Assembly (NCBI GenBank): GCA_013398175.1
Contig: VZRZ01003122.1
Location: forward strand, 181,539-245,538
DNA length: 64,000 bases
Direction of reading: 5' to 3'
Source of the DNA: Climacteris rufus
Taxonomy: Eukaryota; Chordata; Aves; Passeriformes; Climacteridae
The position numbers and the translations under genes are program-made. Below the pieces are notes generated by a model, which saw nothing but the letters and a program-made list of their open reading frames with translations, was not told the DNA's origin and searched no databases. This document shows, in pieces, positions 53,901-63,747 of the stretch. Positions within the stretch are counted from its first letter, which is position 1, and each line of letters starts with the position of its first letter.

Positions 53901-56900
53901 AAGAGCTGGTCTCTGTGCTGGAGAGCCCTGCTGGGCGATTGTCCGGGAAGAGCTGAGCTGCAGCCCCACTGTGGAGGAGGGCACACTCTCGATGGGTTTG
54001 GTGGGGCATAGCATCAGACATCCCATCTTGGCCACTTTTTCCTGAGAAATCCCAGCATCATCATCTTCAGCAAGTGTTTGCAGCTGGGTTTGGGTAGTGC
54101 AGCCTTGTGTGATGCCTGTCTTTTGACTTGGTTGCATTTTACCACGTTCCCTGAGCTTGAGCGCTGCCTGCCCCCTCAGGGTGCCTGTCCTTGCAGCCCT
54201 GGGAGGGGTCTCACAACATACAAGGTGTACTGCATGGTGCAAATAATGTTTTGCAGAGATGGGGGCTGTCCATGTCCCCTGGAGTGGCAGGTACACCCAA
54301 GGAGGTGAGCCAGACCCCTTCATTTGTTCCTCAGATCCCTGGACCACGTAAACAGGGAGCAGATGGAGATGGCAGACCCCATTGCATCTCCTCTGCACAG
54401 CTCTGTCCCATGCACCTTGGGGTAAATATGTGGAGCTTTTGCTTTAGAGACTGAGGGCTAATTTTCTTCTCCTTTTCTCTTTTCCTCCTGTGCAGGTGAA
54501 CCCCACGCCGCAGGGTACGCGAGCGCTGCTGAAGATGATGTACTGCCCGCACTGCCGAGGCCTGGTGTCGGTGAAGCCCTGCTACAACTACTGCTTTAAT
54601 GTCATGAGAGGCTGCTTGGCCAACCAAGGGGACTTGGATGCCGAGTGGAATATCTTTATGGGTAAGGCCATATGGGTTGAACTGCATGCAAGTCTACGCT
54701 GATACTGTGTCCCTCATTGAACAGCTTTGTGAGTGACTGTGCTGAGCTATAGCAGGTTTTTCAGGTATCTGTGATGGGTATCTTCTCCTTCCACACCTCT
54801 GTATACAGCACACCTTTTGCCATCCACATTAACCTCTTAATAAATGAGACTGTTGTGCCAGTGACCTTTGTTGCAGCAAGCTTTAGGAGGATGGAGCTGC
54901 CACGTGCTTGTAGGCTTGGAGTGTCTCTTCTTGCTGGACTAAACATCTGTGCAAGCTGTTTTCTCCATACTGCTTCTTATACGTTGTTGTCACCATACAG
55001 CTGTCCTTCCCAAATCCAGTTTTCTTCTTCAGCAGCCTGAGAGTCTCCCTGCCAGCCATGAAGGGCTTTGGGAAAAGCTGTAGGCCTGGAATTTACATTA
55101 AAAAATTGAATAGGCTATGTGTTTGAATCTGTTTTTAAACATCTCATTTGGCACTCGGCCACCATCCCTTTGCAATGTCAATAGGTCTTATGTGACACTG
55201 TGCAAGTGCTTTTGCCATCCTCTTCCTCCTGTTTGTTATTTCTGTTCCATACTTATACATAGTATCATTCAATACATGAAATTTGACTGAAGTGTTAAAT
55301 TCTACCTTGAAATAGGCAATGTATTACATGTTGGGGCACAGGCAATAGATAATGTTAAATGTTTTCATTTGTGCTCCTTTTCCAGGAGGTTTGATTTATC
55401 TGTGTTCGAGCATCCTTTGGGAGCAGCCGCTTCACTCCAGTTAATGTGTGATGAAGTGCACATATAAAATATCTGCTGCTACTGAAAAGTCTGTGGTGCT
55501 CTTCCCATCCCACTCATGGAAAAAAAGACCATTAGAAAGAAAAGATTTCCCTTTCATTCATTAAGCTGCAAGATTAAAAAAAAAAAAAAAAGGAAAATTG
55601 CTGATAGTTGGCATTTCAGGCTACATTTAAATCTTAGAACTTGTTTTCCTGTGTTTTGTGCACTGGATTTTCACTTTGCTGCCCATGCCAACTGGATGTG
55701 TGCAGGGTGTTATTTTCAGAAGGTACTTTTTTGCGTGTGTATTCCATACAGGGAGTTAAATGTGCCACTAAATTGGGTTTCCAAGTCATTCTCTGGGAGG
55801 CTGACACCCCGCCCCCCCCATTCCTCCCAGCCGTCTTTCTCATGAGAATATTAAGTATTTCAACTACAATTGTTGCTGAAATAGCTCAAAGCCAGGAGAC
55901 TTGCAAACATCTAGTCCAAGTAGAAAAGAGGAATCCCATGAAAGGGAAGGGCATAATGCCAGAAAACAGACAAAAGCACAAGCAGCTAATTGCTGTAGGT
56001 GGTATGCGGCTAAAAACGAACCTCGGGGGAAGCCGGCGAGCTCTGTCACACGAGACTGATCAGGGACTGCATACAATAATTAAGATTATTAAACAAGACA
56101 AAATAAATACATGTGATTCCAGGTTGGAAGCAAACCTTTCTTCTTACAGTGGTTCCTCCCCAAGGGGCTTCTTGCCCACTCATTACTTAAGTATGGTATT
56201 AAGCTTCGTTACATTTATTGGCAGTATTTGCTTGGTTCTTACACACTGGGTTGATGAAGTAGAGTTACAGAAAACTTAAGCTGTGCCTTCTTCAGACAAT
56301 TTAATAACTGAATAGTTGCTGGTTATATTCCAGACTTTGGTTTCTATCTCAATTTGCCACTTGAGACAAATTAAATTAAGTATATCTGGTGTTTAGGGCA
56401 GGGCATATACCACAAGTATCTTGTGTGTGTTTAAAGGTTTAAATAATTAGAATTATTTAATCAAAATTATTTAATTAATTAAATAATTTAAATAAGGCCA
56501 AAAAAATCCCCCCCAAAACCACCTCACAAAATCCCAAAAACCCACCTGCACGGGCTCTATGTGATTTTTCATTGTGGGTTTAAGTGCCAAATTATGGCAA
56601 TGATTTATTACCAGTCAGAAGCAGATTTTGACCCTCTCAAGTCAATTTAAAACCAGTTAAATTGGAGAACTTGCAACAAGGGCTGCAAGTCTGTATGAAT
56701 GTGGGTGCAGGTGGAATATGCATTTGTGTGTGCTAGTGGGTCTATAAGTAAGTCATTTATGTAAAGCTGGGATGTAAAGTTTGTAGGTTTTTTGAGACAA
56801 GAAGACTTTGTAATTCCTTATTTCTCCAAAGTACCATTTAAAGCTGAGGAGTATGAAATAATGACCGAATTGTACTCTTTTCTCCCCTTTAACTATCTAA

Positions 56901-59900
56901 ATTATTTCTCCCTCTATTCCTGACACAATTGTACACCAATTAGACAGGGGTATACTTTGTTTCAAACAGGCTATTGGGGGGTTGGAGCTTTCCTGAATGA
57001 ACAGTGTTAATCTCCAGTGCCTTTTCATGATTTTTTTTTTTCCCCCCACAAAGGTTTACTCTGCTCAGAGATGTTGAATTCAGGCTCCATATACATATCT
57101 GGAGTACTACTTTGTGTGCAAAGAATTTTTTTTCCCCCTAAGAAAAAAAAAAAAAGAAGATTGTTGTTAATGAATGGTCAAGGTCTTCCCCCTCCTTCCT
57201 TCCCCTTTTAAATCAGATCTTGGGGTTAAGACTGAAAACTGCCTTTTGTTCTTCAAGTCAGACAGTGAGGCTGAAGATGTGGGTTTCTGATTATTGGTGG
57301 CACAATGAGAAAGAATTGCTTTCCTTCATGAGAGCGAGGTGCTTTGTTGCCAAGGATTGTCTCAATGCCAGTAGCAAGGACAAATGTATGCAAGAGGAAA
57401 AGGGTCTTTAAGGGATGGTGCTAGATGCTGTGGCTTGGTTGTTTGTTTTTTTTTCCACCCAAATCCACTTCTATCTCCTCATCACAGGAAGGAGAGGCAG
57501 TCTTTGTCATGCTGTGTGTTTGTAATACATGGCCAGGGTACATTTTTCACTATGCCAGACTTTTTTTTTTTTTTTTTTTGTGAAGCAAAGCTGAGCCACC
57601 TCACCGTGGCTTATAAATGTCAATTACTTTGCACCAGAGCTGGGGCAAAATAATTGTTACATAAAATCAACTCCTCTCTCCCAATAATGGAAAGTCTTTT
57701 TTTTCAAGATGAGTTTCTCCAAAGGTTTGTTCCTGTTGCCGGAGCAGGAGCCTCCCCTCCTGCAGGCAGCAGTGCTGGCAGTACCCTGAACCCCAGCCAG
57801 CCTTAGTAATGTCAGATGGGGCTGCCAGAGGGAACCACTGCTCGTCACCTCTGCTGTGGGGACACCAGCCAGCTCCTAGTGGGAGGTTAAAGTTTGCAGG
57901 ATGCCTCCAAAATCAAAACTGTGGATAAGGCACAGCCCCCCCAACCTCAGCCCCTTCTCCTCCCCACCCCTTTTTAATGGAGTTTATTTCACTTAGTGTT
58001 CCTTGCCAGTATCAATCCCAACTCCAATTATTACTTTCCTTATCTTTCCTCGCCAGCTTTGGCAGCTCTGCTGGAGGCCGAATGCATTTTCTCTCTCGGC
58101 AGTCAAAGCAGAGGCTGCATTCCTGGGCTGTGATACATGCAACGCCATGGCACCCCTGCTAACAAAGGACCCAATTCGCTCTACATTCCCATGGTCTTGT
58201 GGATGGCCTGCCCGGCTCAAAGTTTACAAAGATGCCAAACAGCCAGAAGAATTGGGGTTTATGTTTCCTTTCAGTCTTTCACAAACACTTTATTGATCTG
58301 TGGCCTTTCCTGGCCACTCGGAGAATTAAGTAGTTACAAAATGCAATGATTTTTCTTTTTTTTTAAAAAAAAAAACCTGTGCATTTTGTGTGTTTTATTA
58401 TCTGTCTATTCATAATATTTTTATTTGAAATGAGCGGCTTCCTGCACACTGCGCCGGGATGTTCTTTATGTGCGTGAAAAACCCCAAAAGCTTTGACAAT
58501 GATGAACACATTTAAGTTGTGCTCCACTTGTTTACAAAAGTCTCCATTTGGTAGCACATCAAAAGCATTTTTCTCTCCTCCAGCACAATGGTATATTCAT
58601 GCTAGCAGTCATTACTCAGAGATTTGAAGCATCACTTTATTGGAGCCCACCACAATACAGTCTAAGACTCTTTGTTTCATTTGTTATTACCTTCTCCTTT
58701 CCCCCCCCCTTTTTTTTTTTTTAATGCATTTAGTTCAGACCTGTTTGTAGTCCCTGACGGCGGAATTCCAGCCATGCCCTGCAACAGCTCTGTCATTGAT
58801 GCTGGTGGTGTGTGCCTGTGGAGAGAGGGCTTTTCCTGGGGCCTCCAGCTCCTCCCGGGGCTCACTCCCTAAACACCCACACCTTGGTGGAGCTGTGTGA
58901 GTGAGAGTGGGTTAATCGACTGATAGTCCTTTAACTAACACCCCACAAATCTTTAGAATATTGAGTTGACCTTAAAAAGTGGATTTACAGGCTAGGAAGG
59001 CATCTGCAGTTCATATTCAGGATTTTGGTGTTGGATTATTATTATCATTGTGTTTTGTTGTTATTAGTAATAATAATAATAATTTTACATACACAAATAG
59101 CTTAGTTGTGTATTTTTCATCAGTTTGTGTTTTTTTTAATATAGTTTATTTAATATGACTTGGGCACTAAGGCAGAGCTATTACTAAATTGTTCATTATG
59201 TGGAATTTCTTTATAGGGCTTTAATAGATAGCCAGAGCCCGCAGAAGTTTTCTGCTTGTTGGGAGTACTTTCTGCACTTAGGAGGAGGATAAATGTCATG
59301 AGAAACACTTTTCAAGATTAATAGATTGAGTGTCAAACACCCATTTCTCCTTAATGGAAGGGAACAGGCATATCTTAGGAGAAGGGAGGAGCTCCCTGGG
59401 GCCAGAGGGGCTGTTGTGTCCTCATCACTCAGGCTAGGAAAAACTGAAGAATTACATGCAACTGGAAAAAGATGAGTTTGTGGCAGGGTGTCATGAAGTG
59501 ATGCAGGAGAAGGGACCAGCACATGCTTTGGGGTTGGGGGACCACAGTGGAAAGCTACCAGTAAATTAAGGTTGCGATGGGTGAGAAGAGACGAGAGCTT
59601 AGTGCCAGACGTGGTCCTGGAGGCACCTTCTAGGGTGTAATGCAAGGTGAAAGCCTTAATGCCAGTAGTAATTTCCCAGAGGAAGCAGTGGATGTTCAGT
59701 AGCTGCTGTGTTTAATGATGCATTTGATGAGGACGTGCATGTCGGCACAGGGGGAGTGACCCAGTGTTGGCTGAGGGACTTTCTGTCTCCCCTTGCTTAG
59801 AGATGTGCCAAATACATCATGAGTGCACAGCATTCACCCTGCTCTCACACAGACTCCCTCCCTCGTGCAAATTGTCCATGTAATGCTAGGAGGTGCAGTG

Positions 59901-62900
59901 CCTTGGCTTCCCGAGGCAGGAAAAAGCCTGTAGCTGTCCATAAGGAAAAGATGGTATCAATAACTGTTTTGGACCCTTGCATGTTGGTGCCTTGTGCTCA
60001 AGACCAGCATGAGGAAGCCAGTGGCTTTGAAAGCAGTCTTGAAAAACAAATGACACAAGGCAACCTTTAATAAATTAGTATGGAAAGGAGGGTGTTAGTA
60101 ATGCTTGTTCTGATGGGAGGAGCTGATTACAGGCTGCTGTTGGCAAGCTGTGGTGGCTTTTGATGTACATGAGCCTGTGGTTTGGTGCTGGCAGCCTGTA
60201 AGTGCCTGGTGAAGGTGTAGGCTCTGGGAATGAAACAAAATGTTTCCTGGAGATGTGTGCTGGTCAGAGGCGACACTGCCGTGGTTATGTCCATGTGCTC
60301 AAACTGTTATCCTTGTTACCTGTTATTCTTGAAGCTCCTCAGTTGCAAACCTTTGTTTTTCTCTCTCTCTCTGTGTTAGATTCGATGCTGCTGGTAGCAG
60401 AGCGGCTGGAGGGTCCTTTCAACATTGAGTCAGTCATGGACCCCATTGATGTGAAAATTTCGGATGCAATCATGAACATGCAGGAGAACAGCATGCAGGT
60501 GTCTCAGAAGGTAAATGGGCCAAGAGGACCCTTGGGATTTATTTATTCAATGTGTTTTATTTCCCTGTTCTCATCAATACATTTTTTCTTGAAGGCCCTT
60601 TCAACTATATATAAAGCTGATGTATTATTTTGGGCAGGGGCTGGGTTGAAGCCTGGAAAAGAGAGGCTCTTGTGACCTCCCATTTTATAAAATCCTTTCC
60701 TCCTCTCATGTAGGTTTTCCAGGGATGTGGCCAGCCAAAAACACTTGCCCAAGGCCGGACTGCTCGCTCTGTCTCCGAAAGTGGTTTCAGTGCTCGTTTC
60801 AGACCCTACAACCCCGAGGAGCGACCAACAACAGCTGCTGGCACGAGCTTGGACCGACTGGTGAGTGCCTGGTCCTGCTGGTGCCATGCAGGTGCTTCAA
60901 ATCTGGGTACCACGGTGTATAATTTTCCATTTTTAATTTATAGGGTTTCTTAATATTCCTTGGCTGTCTTGAAACTCTCTGAGGGGTGTAATCTGCCCAT
61001 GGCTCTAGACATTAATTACATCAACGCTTCTATGTCAGAGAAGTGCCTGTGTTAAAAGCTTGACTTATGAGTAATATGTGTTTGAGGAGCAGTGTTTAAT
61101 TTTGTATTAAAAAAGTAAATCAACCATCAAAACATGCAGCCTGAAGATCTGGCCTGTACACGTCTGTTGTGATAAAAAATACCTTCCAAACATTACTTTT
61201 ACTGAGCATTTGGTATTCTGGATTATGTCTTGTGTTTCTTTTTTTTTCTTTCATTTAATAGGTTACTGATGTGAAAGAGAAGCTGAAACAAGCCAAAAAA
61301 TTTTGGTCATCTCTCCCTGGCAACATTTGCAATGATGAAAAAATGTCTGTAGGCACTGTCAATGAGAACGAGTGCTGGAACGGGAGCGCCAAGAGCAGGT
61401 TTGGCCATGCTGCTGGCCCTGGTTAACCCTCTCCCTCTCACCCCAGCCTTTCCCTGCATGCTGGCCCCTCTCCCTGAGCCCTCTTCTCCTGCAGGAGTGA
61501 CCTCAGCTCCCCCAGGACAGGCTGCTGCCATTCCCCCTTTTGTTTTTGTAGATGGGAGAGCTGGAATGTAATGCCAAAGGGTTGTCCAAGCTCTTCATGG
61601 GGTTTATTTTAGAGGAGGGAACAGAGTGTAGATACCCAGATAGGGCGTCTTTCCTTGGACTTAAGCCTCTTTCTAGTTGGTTTTGGATTTGGGGAGATGA
61701 TCTGTACAAAATCCTGTGTCACAACCAGAGAGCAGGGATGCTTGTGTTGTTTGACAGCACTGTTGCCCCAGTGCCCCCAGTTGGTGTTTCCACCAGGAAC
61801 TGGTTTCTTTGTTGAGCAGGGGCAAGGGTGATGGAGGGTGGAGACCTCCACTGCTGAGGTCAGTGGCACAAGGCAGCCAGAGGTTTCATTGACACATTTT
61901 ATGGAGAAAAGAGTTACAAAACTCTTTTTTTTTCCCTTTTTTTTCTTGTAAGGAAGAAATTGCCAACACATGAGTAAGCCAAAGTTTTTCTGTCATATGG
62001 TTTATGTAACTGTTTAACTTTTATTTTGGAAATAGAAGTTTCTTTTTTTTTTCCTGTTTGCTTACTGAGGAAATAAGCACAATCCAGGATGCTCCATTTA
62101 AAAAAAAAGCAGTTGTGTGGGGTTTTCCAGCCATTTTTCTAAGCAACAGAAGTTTTTACCCTTGATATTTTTGGGCTACACGACTAAGCCATACCTCATA
62201 ACTTTTGCGTTTTTTGTGTGCCTAAAACTCTGCCATGCTTGGCCAGGGCAGTGCTTTGGGTCTGTGTGACAAGAAATGGCACTGCCTCCTGAACCTTGTT
62301 TATCAGCAGCTTCTGTGAGGCTTTTCATAGCAGATGTCCCCAGTGTGTGTGAGGGCACCAGTACTGAGGGGAGATGGAGACTTGGCAGTGCTGGGCAAGG
62401 AGACAGGGAAGGCTGAGTATCCTGTGGGTTGGGCAAGACAATTTGCTTTGGTATTACTTTCTCTGTGATTCCAATAAGCTAGAAGTTTGGTAGTCTTCCA
62501 CACTTTGGTCTCAGACTTCTTTGAAACATATAATATTGATCACAAATAATAAGAAAACTACCACCACCAATCATCATTGTCATCACTGCCATACACAGGA
62601 CAGGGGTTGAGCATGCTTTTCAGATGTGTGCTTGTATCTCACTGCTGGTCTCCAGGATCAGTAAACTATGCTAAAGCCTTTTTTCTCTCTTATGATACTG
62701 ATCATAACTAAGAAAAGTAAAGTTTTCTGCTGTTAAACTGATTTTTCTAGCAAGTCAGGTAATTGGAAGAAGGAGAAATGTGTCCTATCCCTGCTCTATA
62801 AGATGATACTCCAAATACTTGTTTCAGGAGATGTATTCTTTTGGGTTTTGTTCCTCAGTCTCTCTTTTAAACCAGGAGGCTGTACAAGTGTTCAGACCTG

Positions 62901-63747
62901 AGCATGTGCACCTTTTGAAGCTGAGCAGCTTGGCTTTCCCCTGCTCTGATGTGTGGGGCTACAGGATTTCATCTTCAGCATCACAGATGTTTCTCCTGCT
63001 GGGGTTATTAGGGAAATTGCATCTCATGTCTGTGTGGTGAGAAGCACACATTCAGTATCCCAGCTTGATGGTTAAGGTGCATTACTCAAATCAGAATGAC
63101 ACTCTTGCCTCCAACAGTTACTATAGGTTTCTGTGGGATAACTAGGGCCTCAAAGGTTGTTTTCCCAAAAGTGTCATCCAGCTGGGCGTCAAAGCACCTC
63201 AGCACCTTGTTCTGCTCTGTGCCCTGCAACAAGCTGATTTATGCTGTTGAAAGCCATTATTACTATAAAGCCCAGATCTTCCTTTTCTTTTCAAGTTGGG
63301 CAGAAAATTGTCATTCCCCTGCCTTTGTGGCACAGTGTAAAAGAAAACAGTGTTTAATTCCACTCACTGCAGAGATTGCTGGGAGGGGAGAGGGGTAAGA
63401 AGTTGGTGAAGGGCTGTGTGAGGTTTAGCACATGGAAAGATCCCGCTGGGCTCAGAGTATCACCCAGACTGAAAACAGGGATGGCACTGCTGAGTGCCCA
63501 CACTGTCACCCTTTGGCACGGGACCCTCCTGAGCTGCAGCTTAGGTACCAGCAGGAACATTTTCTTTTCAGGTATGACTTTGCAGTGACTGGAAACGGCT
63601 TAGCAAGTCAAGTGAATAACCCAGAGGTTGAAGTCGACATTACCAAGCCAGACATGGTGATTCGCCGGCAAATCATGGCTCTGCGGGTGATGACCAACAA
63701 GCTGAAGAATGCCTACAGTGGGAACGATGTCGACTTCATTGACATAA
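29800..63747 (+). CDS. GPC4: Glypican-4, partial coding region (exons 2-8 of 9), spliced
   Basis: Join of 29800-29958, 43752-44143, 54496-54661, 60380-60510, 60714-60860, 61262-61398 and 63572-63747, 1308 nt. All junctions are GT-AG and keep one open frame. The product is a glypican core protein, which carries heparan sulfate chains at the cell surface and modulates Wnt, FGF and BMP signalling; GPC4 is also known as an astrocyte-released synapse organiser. Recalled comparison with human GPC4 gives collinear alignment from about residue 54 to 490 with no indel, and wording such as [20 protein letters not shown] and FNIESVMDPIDVKISDAIMN. Exon 2 (CCSQEMEEKYS) and exon 3 (QNSELFKDLFVELKRYY) fit GPC4 better than the close paralogue GPC6, although parts of exons 5 and 6 (MQENSMQVS, FRPYNPEERPTTAAGTSLDR) read like GPC6. 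Missing here are the signal peptide and first cysteine (exon 1) and the Ser-Gly attachment and GPI regions (exon 9). The alternative GPC6 is less likely. Confidence 0.95.
29959..43751 (+). other. GPC4: GPC4 intron 2
   Basis: 13.8 kb between exons 2 and 3. It contains no recognisable gene or large interspersed repeat. Patches that resemble conserved noncoding sequence occur at about 30160-30370, 33120-33290 and 38225-38405, and a small CpG cluster at 38061-38130. Overlapping minus-strand frames of 195 and 197 codons at 33813-34836 match no family I know. The rest is unremarkable unique sequence. Confidence 0.85.
43752..44143 (+). CDS. GPC4: GPC4 coding exon 3
   Basis: The acceptor is ctcttttctag (AG at 43750-43751) and the donor is GTGAGC at 44144. 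The exon adds two bases to the split glutamate codon and then encodes 130 residues from FFKELLENAEKSLNDM to DVVSKVSA, matching about residues 108-237 of human GPC4 without indels. This is the long helical part of the glypican core. It includes the conserved cysteine in YLECVSKYT, equivalent to GPC1 Cys191, whose partner is in exon 6. Base composition is unusual: in the 40 codons at 43799-43918, 39 end in G or C, and CpG is frequent, while both flanking introns are AT-rich. Long reading frames on the opposite strand (43748-44314) and in the +1 frame (43681-44133) are by-products of this composition. Confidence 0.97.
44144..54495 (+). other. GPC4: GPC4 intron 3
   Basis: 10.4 kb without a recognisable gene. 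Noted items are a short tandem repeat at 46723-46744, a CpG-retaining patch at 51928-52070, and a CpG-containing stretch at about 45795-46010. Chance reading frames of about 200 codons occur at 48600-49220 (plus) and 53766-54398 (minus) without recognisable domains. Confidence 0.85.
46723..46744. repeat. Short tandem repeat of TAAAGGGG
   Basis: Two perfect 8-base units followed by a partial one (TAAAAG), inside intron 3. Confidence 0.8.
54496..54661 (+). CDS. GPC4: GPC4 coding exon 4, with the glypican signature
   Basis: The acceptor tcctcctgtgcag ends at 54495 and the donor GTAAGG starts at 54662. The exon begins in phase 0, encodes 55 residues (VNPTPQGTRALLKM to EWNIFM) and ends on the first base of an aspartate codon. 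It contains the PROSITE-type glypican signature: cysteine pair CPHC, then RGL, PCYNYC and RGC, equivalent to GPC1 Cys256, 259, 268, 272 and 279. The oddity is codon GGT at 54514-54516. Other glypicans have cysteine here (AQC in human GPC4, PGC in GPC6, PEC in GPC1), so the residue equivalent to GPC1 Cys246 is glycine while its partner, equivalent to Cys279, is retained. One base (T to G at 54514) would account for it. The exon is otherwise intact. Confidence 0.95.
56464..56489. repeat. Perfect 26-bp AT palindrome
   Basis: The 13 bases AAATTATTTAATT are followed directly by their reverse complement, with no spacer. The surrounding 50 bases repeat the same AT words imperfectly. It could extrude as a hairpin, but AT-rich palindromes also arise by chance and slippage. 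Confidence 0.9.
59068..59083. repeat. TAA microsatellite, 5 units
   Basis: (TAA)5 plus T in intron 4, close to another ATT-rich stretch at 59035-59045. Confidence 0.9.
60380..60510 (+). CDS. GPC4: GPC4 coding exon 5
   Basis: The acceptor follows a CT-rich tract (60359-60372) ending in ttag at 60379, and the donor is GTAAAT at 60511. Two bases complete the aspartate codon begun in exon 4, then 43 residues follow from SMLLVAERLEGPF to MQVSQK, matching about residues 294-336 of human GPC4. This is among the most conserved parts of the GPC4/GPC6 core (FNIESVMDPIDVKISDAI). The ending ENSMQVS reads like GPC6 rather than human GPC4 (DNSVQVS), which could be the ancestral state. Exons 5 and 6 are separated by only 203 bases, the shortest intron in the window. 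Confidence 0.95.
60511..60713 (+). other. GPC4: GPC4 intron 5
   Basis: 203-base intron with donor GTAAAT and acceptor TAG. Exon 5 could read into it for 55 codons before a stop. No other feature is seen. Confidence 0.95.
60714..60860 (+). CDS. GPC4: GPC4 coding exon 6, with the furin-type cleavage site
   Basis: The acceptor ctctcatgtag ends at 60713 and the donor is GTGAGT at 60861. The exon is exactly 49 codons in phase 0 on both sides, so its loss would keep frame. It starts VFQGCGQPKT, carrying the cysteine equivalent to GPC1 Cys343, and ends GTSLDRL. An R-x-x-R motif, RTAR followed by Ser, lies at 60756-60767. It sits where human GPC4 has RISR-S, the proprotein convertase site that splits glypicans into two disulfide-linked subunits, so processing is probably kept. 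The following FSARFRPYNPEERPTTAAG is typical of GPC4/GPC6. Confidence 0.95.
60861..61261 (+). other. GPC4: GPC4 intron 6
   Basis: 401-base intron, GTGAGT donor, long T-rich tract before the acceptor. Nothing else is seen in it. Confidence 0.95.
61262..61398 (+). CDS. GPC4: GPC4 coding exon 7
   Basis: The acceptor follows a T-rich tract (61234-61256) ending in atag at 61261. The exon encodes 45 residues from VTDVKEKLKQAKKFW to WNGSAKS, then two bases of an arginine codon finished in exon 8. Cysteines in GNICNDE and NECWNG match GPC1 Cys401 and Cys415. Two oddities are seen. WNGS at 61376-61387 creates an N-x-S sequon where human GPC4 has WNGK. The splice donor at 61399 is GTTTGG, lacking the usual purine at +3 and A at +4; it is chosen because the phase and the AGG-arginine junction with exon 8 fit exactly. 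Reading through the donor meets a stop (TAA at 61425-61427) after nine further codons. Confidence 0.92.
61399..63571 (+). other. GPC4: GPC4 intron 7
   Basis: 2.2 kb with an atypical GTTTGG donor and a normal pyrimidine-rich acceptor. It contains T-rich runs (61924-61950, 62041-62053) but no recognisable repeat or gene. Confidence 0.9.
63572..63747 (+). CDS. GPC4: GPC4 coding exon 8
   Basis: The acceptor is cattttcttttcag, ending at 63571, and the donor is GTATGT at 63748. The first base completes the arginine codon from exon 7; 58 residues follow, from YDFAVTGNGLASQVNNPEVE to NDVDFIDI, and the last base begins a serine codon. This corresponds to about residues 432-489 of human GPC4 and ends just before the acidic Ser-Gly-rich stalk where heparan sulfate chains attach, which would be encoded by exon 9 outside the window. 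Segments PEVEVDITKPDM and IMALRVMTNKLKNAY are highly typical of glypicans 1, 4 and 6. The frame runs on into the intron for about 16 codons before a stop, but the donor position is clear from the family alignment. Confidence 0.94.

Larger units (their letters stand above)
54662..60379 (+). other. GPC4: GPC4 intron 4
   Basis: 5.7 kb. It holds homopolymer runs (A at 55576-55591, T at 57561-57579, C then T at 58701-58722), a perfect 26-bp AT palindrome (56464-56489), a TAA microsatellite (59068-59083), and a well-preserved-looking noncoding patch at about 58375-58570. A 212-codon frame at 55641-56279 has no recognisable domain. Confidence 0.85.

Noticed and set aside
53766..54398. 210-codon minus-strand frame just before exon 4
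   Set aside because: No recognisable family or supporting signals.
55641..56279. 212-codon plus-strand frame in intron 4
   Set aside because: Hydrophobic ends invite a membrane-protein reading, but the composition changes along it and no family is recognisable.
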